Shown piece by piece: positions 15,867-20,475 of a DNA stretch of 20,475 bases. The DNA is taken from NCBI GenBank assembly GCA_947483455.1, contig CANKNK010000001.1, positions 1 to 20,475 on the forward strand, read 5' to 3'. The notes below the pieces were generated by a model. The model had not been told where the DNA came from, ran no database searches, and saw nothing but the letters and a program-made list of their open reading frames with translations. Source of the stretch: Comamonadaceae bacterium. GTDB lineage: Bacteria > Pseudomonadota > Gammaproteobacteria > Burkholderiales > Burkholderiaceae_C. Each line of letters starts with the position of its first letter. Within the stretch, counting starts at the first letter, position 1. The position numbers and the translations under genes are program-made.

Positions 15867-16498
15867 ACAAGCTCCTGCGCCGGTGGTGGCAAGGTACGGA
15901 TGCGATGCAAGGCCCAAAAAAATGCTGGCAAGCCAATGCCTAGCAGCGTCCAGGCCAATGGCACCTTCAAAAACGCGATGGCGGTGAAGACCAGTCCTGC
16001 GGTCAAGGCGCAGGCCCAGGTGCCCATCGCATTGCTGCGCAAAGCAGGCACGAGGCGGATGCCAGTGCCTGCAATCAAACCTGCGGACACCGCCCCCATG
16101 CCACGTAAAGCGCCTTGCACTGCGGGTAAATGCCCGATGCCCGCAAGACCTATCGTTAGTGCCATGACGACAATTAGCGGGATAGTGAGCATGCCTGCAA
16201 GCGCAGCCAAAGCGCCGCGCCAGCCGAAATAGCGGTCACCAATGATGAGCGCCAGATTCACCACGTTCGGGCCGGGCATGATTTGCGATACCGCCCAGTC
16301 CTCAATAAACTCTTCGATCGTGAGCCACTGTTTTTTCTCGACCAATTCGCGCTGCACCACCGCCAGGACTCCGCCGAACCCTTGCAGCGCAATACCGCTG
16401 ATCGCCCAGAACAGGGCGGCGAGGGAGGCGGGGCGGGGCGAGGTGGTGATGGCGGAAGCGGCTATCGGCGGTGCCGGCAAATGATCGAAGCTTGGCAT
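15863..16498 (-). CDS. chrA: Chromate transporter family protein, first half-length subunit
   Basis: Partner of the following gene: a 211-residue, strongly hydrophobic CHR-domain protein. After a variable tail (about 1-25) it carries GFGGVLAVVQRELVEKKQWLTIEEF and SQIMPGPNVVNLALIIG, the N-half version of the family motif with the conserved PGPN. The pair probably forms a heterodimer with antiparallel topology, as shown for other short-chain CHR pairs. Stop and next start overlap as ATGA. No chromate-responsive regulator (chrB) lies beside it. It begins 36 bases after the end of the hydrolase gene and may be transcribed with the upstream operon. Confidence 0.88.
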   Translation of the reverse strand: MPSFDHLPAPPIAASAITTSPRPASLAALFWAISGIALQGFGGVLAVVQRELVEKKQWLTIEEFIEDWAVSQIMPGPNVVNLALIIGDRYFGWRGALAALAGMLTIPLIVVMALTIGLAGIGHLPAVQGALRGMGAVSAGLIAGTGIRLVPALRSNAMGTWACALTAGLVFTAIAFLKVPLAWTLLGIGLPAFFWALHRIRTLPPPAQELV

Positions 16499-16534
16499 GG
16501 GATCGGAACGAAAGCCTGCATCCTAGCCTAAGGC

Positions 16535-17431
16535 CTATGGCTGCTCCGTACTTGGCAATTGCGCTGCTACCCACGCAAACACCCGCGCGTCGGTACACAG
16601 TTGCAAATGGCCGATGCCTCTAAATACCTGCGCATCCACACCGGGCAGGGTTTGCGCGGTTTGCGGGAAAACAATGGCGTCCTGCTCGGTCAGGGCGATG
16701 CGCAGCAGGGCGCGGCGTGCGGGGCTTTCCTGGGCTTGCAGGTCGTGCAACCAATCACTGCCCCAGACCATTTGGCGCGCATTGGGTAATTTGGCGTGCG
16801 GCGGAATTTGGGTTCCTTGGTGCGGACTGCCCAGCGATACGGCGACGGCTACTTGCGTGTCCCCGTAGGCACGCATCCAGGCGCGTATCACCAGGCCGCC
16901 CATGCTGTGGCCCACCAGGGCCACGCGCGCTTGCCCGGTTTGGGCGCGCAACTGCGCAAGGGCTTGTTCCACCTGGGGTGCGAATTCGTCAATCGAGCAA
17001 AACAGGGGCTCTAGGTTGATGGCTAGCACGGTATGGCCCAGGGCCTGTAAGCGCGACGCCATGTCGCGCCACACCCCGTAATTGCAACAATAACCGTGTA
17101 TCAGCAAGACCGGAACCCGCTGGCTTTGGCCTAGCCCTAGGAGCGTTTGCCCTTGGCCCCGAACCCAGGGCATGCCCCACATGAGTAAACGGTAGATCGC
17201 CCAAGATTCGCCAAAGATAGCCCGCCACCAGATCCAGCCGCTTTCCCCTGATGGGCGAGAACGCAGAGTGAGTCTTGCGGTCCAAACCAACACGATTAGC
17301 AAAGGCAGCAGCAACCAGGCGGCCAAAAGCCACCAAGCCTGCCAATTCAAGACCGCGACCAACCACAGGCTCACCACCGCATAGCCCATGGTCTGCCAAA
17401 AGAACAGGCGCCTTAAGGTTGCGGCCAGCAT
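16535..17431 (-). CDS. Membrane-anchored alpha/beta hydrolase, lipase-like
   Basis: A 298-residue predicted esterase or lipase of the alpha/beta-hydrolase fold. Two hydrophobic helices at about 15-30 and 34-52 anchor it in the inner membrane. The catalytic domain follows: oxyanion-hole motif LLIHGYCCN (109-117), nucleophile Ser176 in VGHSMGG, probable acid Asp251 in TEQDAIV, and His275 in GIGHLQL. It resembles triacylglycerol lipases and PGAP1-like hydrolases, but the substrate is unknown. The frame is open further upstream into the neighbouring gene; the ATG at 17431, 14 bases after the DUF1254 stop, is chosen because it precedes the anchor helices. It is the last gene of a four-gene cluster. 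Confidence 0.87.
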   Translation of the reverse strand: MLAATLRRLFFWQTMGYAVVSLWLVAVLNWQAWWLLAAWLLLPLLIVLVWTARLTLRSRPSGESGWIWWRAIFGESWAIYRLLMWGMPWVRGQGQTLLGLGQSQRVPVLLIHGYCCNYGVWRDMASRLQALGHTVLAINLEPLFCSIDEFAPQVEQALAQLRAQTGQARVALVGHSMGGLVIRAWMRAYGDTQVAVAVSLGSPHQGTQIPPHAKLPNARQMVWGSDWLHDLQAQESPARRALLRIALTEQDAIVFPQTAQTLPGVDAQVFRGIGHLQLCTDARVFAWVAAQLPSTEQP

Positions 17432-17445
17432 AAGAGCGCCTGTGC

Positions 17446-18018
17446 TTAGGCGGCTTTTGCCGGCTCGCAGCGCAAGGTGCGGCGGGCCGACTCTAATTGC
17501 GCCTGGTCTGCCTGGTAATCCGAGGCCAGCACACGCATCAGTAAAAAGCCGGTGCCAGACGGACTGACTACGACCTGTGCGCCTTGGGGCACGGGCAAAG
17601 TACCTTTGGCGCCGCCTGCGGGCACCAGCCACAGGTCAATAGGCGTCCCTTGGGCTTGCCGGTCATTGCGGACAAAAAAGTTGTCACTCTTGGCGCTGTA
17701 CAGCGCAATCGACCAGTAGCCCTGCAACTGCGGCGCAGCACGGACACGCACGGGTCCATCGCTCAAGTCAAACACGCAGACCGAATACAACAAATCCGGG
17801 CTGGGCATGACCACGCTGCGCGACTGCGCGTTGACAGGCGGCGGAAAAGCCGCCTGATTACGCATATTCATTTTTTGCGCCATGGGCCCATTCATCAGCA
17901 CTTGCATGATCAGGCGCGGCGCAGCCCATACGGTGAGTAAATGCGCTAGCACGACAGTGCTAAGCAAAGTGGCAATGCGGTAAAGCCACAGGCGACGGGT
18001 ATTGGACCAGCTGCTCAT
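17446..18018 (-). CDS. DUF1254 domain protein, membrane-anchored
   Basis: A 190-residue protein with one N-terminal membrane helix (about 13-33) and then an extracytoplasmic DUF1254-like domain, judged from VVMPSPDLLYSVCVFDLSDGPVRV and the GYWSIALYSAKSDNFFVRND segment. DUF1254 often occurs fused to DUF1214 in one long protein of unknown function. Here the two are separate genes, with the DUF1214 gene first and an ATGA overlap between them, suggesting equal expression and a complex of the two products. No catalytic motif is evident. The function is unknown. Confidence 0.78.
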   Translation of the reverse strand: MSSWSNTRRLWLYRIATLLSTVVLAHLLTVWAAPRLIMQVLMNGPMAQKMNMRNQAAFPPPVNAQSRSVVMPSPDLLYSVCVFDLSDGPVRVRAAPQLQGYWSIALYSAKSDNFFVRNDRQAQGTPIDLWLVPAGGAKGTLPVPQGAQVVVSPSGTGFLLMRVLASDYQADQAQLESARRTLRCEPAKAA

Positions 18019-18623
18019 ACACAGGCCCCCACAGGCTCGATCTTGGGCGGCACCAGGCTTTGCGGCGCAGCTTGCAAGGTAGGGTCAGGGTTGTACAGCC
18101 TAAAGGTCAGCAGCATGCCGCGCTTTCCCGGCGTAGGCAGCCAGTAAATGCCTTCTTGCTCCCTTGGGCCGGTACTAAAGCTAAATACGCCTTCGCTGCT
18201 CAGTTGCGCGATGTCGCCGTTCAGGCTGTAATGCGCATTGGGCGCATCAAATAAATACATATCGTCGGCATAGGCCGTGATGCTCCACCAGCGGGCCTTG
18301 GGGGGGACGCCACTGATGCGATAAATACATTGCGAGCGCAGGGCATGGCCGGTGTCATCTTGGGTTGCCACGAAATACATGGTTTCGCTGCGGCCCAAAG
18401 CCAACAAGGCATTGACCGCCACGGTGGCGCGGGTATACATATCGGCATCGACACTGCCAGCCTGCAAATTGGAACGCCAAGCGCCCACTTGCACCGAGGG
18501 GTTGAGCCAAGCTGCTTTTTTCAGCACCCAGAGCGCAGAGCCAACGCCCACCGCCAACGCGCCGAGGTACAAGGCTCCACCGACCAGTATGCGCCGCAGG
18601 CGCGAAGGCGCATGCCCTGTCAT
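18015..18623 (-). CDS. DUF1214 domain protein, membrane-anchored
   Basis: A 202-residue protein with an N-terminal helix (about 11-33) and a DUF1214-like extracytoplasmic domain. The domain is recognised by YTRATVAVNALLALGRSETMYF, then RWWSITAYADDMYLF and the C-terminal KRGMLLTFRLYNPDP, typical of the beta-rich end of fused DUF1254-DUF1214 proteins. Its ATG overlaps the stop of the small membrane gene before it, and its own stop overlaps the DUF1254 start, both as ATGA. This strict coupling points to a joint envelope role. The function is unknown. Confidence 0.8.
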   Translation of the reverse strand: MTGHAPSRLRRILVGGALYLGALAVGVGSALWVLKKAAWLNPSVQVGAWRSNLQAGSVDADMYTRATVAVNALLALGRSETMYFVATQDDTGHALRSQCIYRISGVPPKARWWSITAYADDMYLFDAPNAHYSLNGDIAQLSSEGVFSFSTGPREQEGIYWLPTPGKRGMLLTFRLYNPDPTLQAAPQSLVPPKIEPVGACV

Positions 18624-18904
18624 TGCTGCGCTTGGGCCAGCGCCGCTTCGCGTGCTTTACGCGCCAGCGGCATCCAATGCAACAAGCCAAACAGCAGGGA
18701 CAGCACCAGGCTGACGAGCAGTGGGCCGGAATACAGTTTGATGTAACGATAGGCCAGCAGGCACTCCAGCGCATGGATCAGCAGCAAAGCGAGGGACATG
18801 GTTTGCACGATAGGCCCCGCCTGGCCGGGAAAGGCCACGAGGTGCGAGGCTAGGGCCAGCAGGTACACCGCAATGACCGAAGCTTTGAAAAATGAATTGA
18901 GCAT
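18620..18904 (-). CDS. Small integral membrane protein, DUF1145-like
   Basis: A 94-residue, mostly hydrophobic protein with about three membrane helices (roughly 7-25, 32-52, 58-78) and a charged Ala-rich C-terminal tail. The pattern resembles the DUF1145/YhhL group of small inner-membrane proteins, but that is a weak match by eye. It is the first gene of the cluster leading through DUF1214 and DUF1254 to a lipase-like hydrolase, and it is joined to the DUF1214 gene by an ATGA overlap. No clear Shine-Dalgarno sequence precedes its ATG; a TATATT on the minus strand about 20 bases upstream may be a -10 element. Confidence 0.72.
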   Translation of the reverse strand: MLNSFFKASVIAVYLLALASHLVAFPGQAGPIVQTMSLALLLIHALECLLAYRYIKLYSGPLLVSLVLSLLFGLLHWMPLARKAREAALAQAQQ

Positions 18905-18928
18905 AGTGGTTTTTTTCTAAATATACCT

Positions 18929-18945
18929 TGCCAAACACCGGCAAA
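18929..18945. promoter_or_regulatory. Small inverted repeat upstream of the membrane-protein cluster
   Basis: TTGCC (18929-18933) and GGCAA (18941-18945) frame a 7-base spacer. The repeat lies about 25 bases upstream of the first start codon of the cluster (minus strand), next to a TATATT -10-like hexamer. An operator is possible, but five-base arms are weak evidence. Confidence 0.25.
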
Positions 18946-18973
18946 CTTCTTGCGCGGCGACAGGTGTTTGCAA

Positions 18974-18997
18974 TCCATGGCTTCATGCAGCCATGGA
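18974..18997. repeat. Inverted repeat TCCATGGC-N8-GCCATGGA
   Basis: Perfect 8-base arms (18974-18981 and 18990-18997) around ttcatgca. It sits between the metallo-hydrolase and the small membrane gene. It shares TGCAGCCATGG plus the left arm CCATGGC with the repeat at 28-47. It could be a hairpin 3' of the metallo-hydrolase transcript, but no T-run follows. Confidence 0.45.
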
Positions 18998-19041
18998 CTG
19001 CCGAGTCACTCAGGCGCCTTGCCGTAACGCAGGCTGGGTCA

Positions 19042-20130
19042 TTACATCAGCCGCTTTTTGCTCACTGCGCTCGAATTGGCGGGCAGGCTAAATAGCATAC
19101 CGTCTTCGCCCACGGTGATCGGGCCTTTGTAAAACTGGGCTGCATCGCCTACAAAGGCCGGATAGCCAAAGCGCACCGGCATGGGTGGCACGATATGGTT
19201 AAAAATGAGCTGCTTGGCACCGGCATCAGCCGCCACTTGCGCTGCTTCCTCGGGGCTGGTGTGGTAGTTCAGAATATCGCGCATGACATGCGCTAGGTTG
19301 TCCATTTTTTTGTCGGTCAACACCTCACCCAACAAGCCTACCAGCTTGGGCTGCAAAGCTTCATGCAGCAAGATATCCGCGTCTTTGGAAATCGCGGCCA
19401 CGGAGGGCACCTTGGTGGTGTCCCCGCTGATCACGATGGAGCGGCCTTTGTAGTCAAAGCGGTAACCCACGGCGGGTTCCACGGGAGCGTGATGAACGCG
19501 AAATGCCGTTACTTTCAGCCCCTTGTCCTCTAGCACGACGACGGTATCGCCCTGGCCTTTGGGCGGCAGTTCAAAAGGTATGCCTTTGCCGCCGCTACCG
19601 CCAGGGGGCATGATTTTTTCCGTGTGGTGGCTCACGCGGTAACCGTAGTCGAGCACATAGGCTGACCGGAACCCGTCCACCACTTTATCCACGCCCGTGG
19701 GGCCATAAACGGCCAGGGGTGTGGTCGACGAGACCATGCCCCAGTGCTGCAACATGATGGGGCTCAGTCCATCGATATGGTCTGAATGAAAGTGGGTCAA
19801 GAACAGGGCTTCGGCATTACCAACGGGTATACCCATGTAGCCCAGGTTGCGGGCTGCGCCTTCGCCTGCGTCGATGATGAAGATCCGGTCACCGGCGATG
19901 ACGACCGAACAGGGTCCGGCGCGGCTGGGGTCAGGAAAGGGAGAGCCGGTGCCGCACAAAGCCAGGTGCAGACCATCGGGCAAATCGGGCACGATATTGC
20001 GACCTACTTGGGCGTTCGCAATGCGCTTGAGCACCAGGGTGCCTAGCTCGCGCTGAAAGGCCCAAGCCAGTGCCGCCAACAAAAGGCCGAGCGCGACCAA
20101 ACCCAACAAAATCCGTTTTACCAACTGCAT
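19042..20130 (-). CDS. Membrane-anchored metallo-beta-lactamase-fold hydrolase, RNase Z/arylsulfatase-like
   Basis: A 362-residue hydrolase with an N-terminal signal-anchor (about 5-25), so the catalytic part is probably periplasmic. The dinuclear zinc site is complete: HFHSDH (His113, His115, Asp117, His118), His214 in RVHHAPVEPAVGYR, Asp237 in ISGDTTK, and His312 in FNHIVPP. GTGSPFPDPSRAGP near the start and HTSPEEAA (His290) place it in the RNase Z/ElaC-like group. The membrane anchor argues against tRNA processing; family members of this type are often annotated as arylsulfatase or general MBL hydrolases. AGGAG on the minus strand lies 6 bases before the ATG at 20130. The gene follows a beta-oxidation gene by 64 bases and may share its transcript. 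Confidence 0.9.
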   Translation of the reverse strand: MQLVKRILLGLVALGLLLAALAWAFQRELGTLVLKRIANAQVGRNIVPDLPDGLHLALCGTGSPFPDPSRAGPCSVVIAGDRIFIIDAGEGAARNLGYMGIPVGNAEALFLTHFHSDHIDGLSPIMLQHWGMVSSTTPLAVYGPTGVDKVVDGFRSAYVLDYGYRVSHHTEKIMPPGGSGGKGIPFELPPKGQGDTVVVLEDKGLKVTAFRVHHAPVEPAVGYRFDYKGRSIVISGDTTKVPSVAAISKDADILLHEALQPKLVGLLGEVLTDKKMDNLAHVMRDILNYHTSPEEAAQVAADAGAKQLIFNHIVPPMPVRFGYPAFVGDAAQFYKGPITVGEDGMLFSLPANSSAVSKKRLM

Positions 20131-20194
20131 GCCTGTCTCCTAGTGTGAGGGCAGCAAGAATTATTGCATGCACTGGTGTACGGAGCTGTCCGCT

Positions 20195-20475
20195 TCAATA
20201 CACCGGTTGGTATCGCGCAATCGTATCTTTCACATCCTGACTCAGGACAAAGCCCTCGCCATGTTTGGCGGCAAGGGCATCGCAGCGCGCGGCAAATGCA
20301 TCTAGGCCCATGCCGTATACAAACTGCATAGCGCCACCCGTCCAGGCCGGAAAGCCAATACCGAAGATGGAACCGATATTGGCTTCGTGCACGCTGGTGA
20401 GCACGTTTTCATGGAGGCAGCGCGCTGTTTCTATGGCCTGGCGGTACAGCAAACGGTCTTTCAGGGTCTGCATGT
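20195..20475 (-). CDS. 3-hydroxyacyl-CoA dehydrogenase / FadB-type multifunctional protein, C-terminal part
   Basis: Only the last ~93 residues are present; the gene runs off the right edge, and the apparent Met at 20473 is internal. The segment RLLYRQAIETARCLHENVLTSV followed by ANIGSIFGIGFPAWTGGAMQFV is characteristic of the C-terminal helical domain of FadB/FadJ-type trifunctional beta-oxidation proteins (enoyl-CoA hydratase plus 3-hydroxyacyl-CoA dehydrogenase). Which subtype it is cannot be told from this fragment. It reads toward the metallo-hydrolase gene. Confidence 0.88.
   Translation of the reverse strand, partial: MQTLKDRLLYRQAIETARCLHENVLTSVHEANIGSIFGIGFPAWTGGAMQFVYGMGLDAFAARCDALAAKHGEGFVLSQDVKDTIARYQPVY

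Noticed and set aside
15873..16498. chrA reading as one gene broken by a frameshift
   Set aside because: The two halves each have a family signature, their own start, and an ATGA junction with a ribosome site; paired short-chain chromate transporter genes are a known normal form.
17446..18623. DUF1214/DUF1254 genes as a frameshifted fusion protein
   Set aside because: Domain order is opposite to the usual fusion, and each product has its own N-terminal membrane helix, so two real genes are more likely.
1..20475. CRISPR array, tRNA, rRNA, insertion sequence or phage genes
   Set aside because: No regularly spaced direct repeats, no cloverleaf-like or rRNA stretches recognised by eye, and no transposase, integrase or phage structural proteins among the supported genes.

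Overview
The window looks like ordinary chromosome of a GC-rich betaproteobacterium, most likely order Burkholderiales and family Comamonadaceae or close to it. This is inferred from protein character and gene neighbourhoods: PrpE, a sucA-sucB-lpdA operon with a structured sucA leader, RlmB followed by a small lipoprotein, short-chain ChrA pairs, and an MmsB/FadB-type end gene. No database search was possible. I see no insertion sequence, phage gene, CRISPR array, rRNA or tRNA.

Left third (1-8545, all + strand): an isochorismatase-fold hydrolase, then prpE (propionyl-CoA synthetase), then the complete 2-oxoglutarate dehydrogenase operon sucA-sucB-lpdA (E1, E2, E3). The 189-base prpE-sucA gap is full of inverted repeats. 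Its last ~95 bases sit where the Burkholderiales 'sucA RNA' motif, an orphan riboswitch candidate, is known to lie, with a hairpin abutting the Shine-Dalgarno sequence.

Middle (8542-14370): a membrane GGDEF protein (-) converges on lpdA, sharing TTAA as overlapping stop codons. A small Lys-rich protein (+) converges the same way on mnmH/selU (-). mnmH is translationally coupled (ATGA) behind a TesA-like GDSL esterase (-). The esterase diverges from a LolD/YbbA-type ABC ATPase (+) with almost no space between start codons and with no permease gene. RlmB and an ATGA-coupled lipoprotein follow on +.

Right third (14371-20475): a 306-base gene-free gap, a solitary cupin (+), then a convergent gap (15112-15272) holding three nested inverted repeats. 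The core of that structure is a perfect match to the PdhR/LldR-type (GntR/FadR family) operator. Everything to the right is on the - strand. Reading leftward: the C-terminal end of a FadB-type 3-hydroxyacyl-CoA dehydrogenase, a membrane-anchored metallo-beta-lactamase-fold hydrolase, a tight operon (small membrane protein, DUF1214, DUF1254, membrane-anchored lipase-like hydrolase), and two half-length chromate transporter genes.

Working together, prpE and OGDH feed the CoA-ester end of the TCA cycle (propionyl-CoA and succinyl-CoA). GDSL esterase, ABC ATPase, mnmH and rlmB are housekeeping genes. The DUF1214/DUF1254/lipase cluster is the least understood block. No single gene set here is clearly an undescribed defence or mobile system. 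The best leads are the sucA leader RNA, the orphan operator palindrome and the DUF1214/DUF1254 operon.
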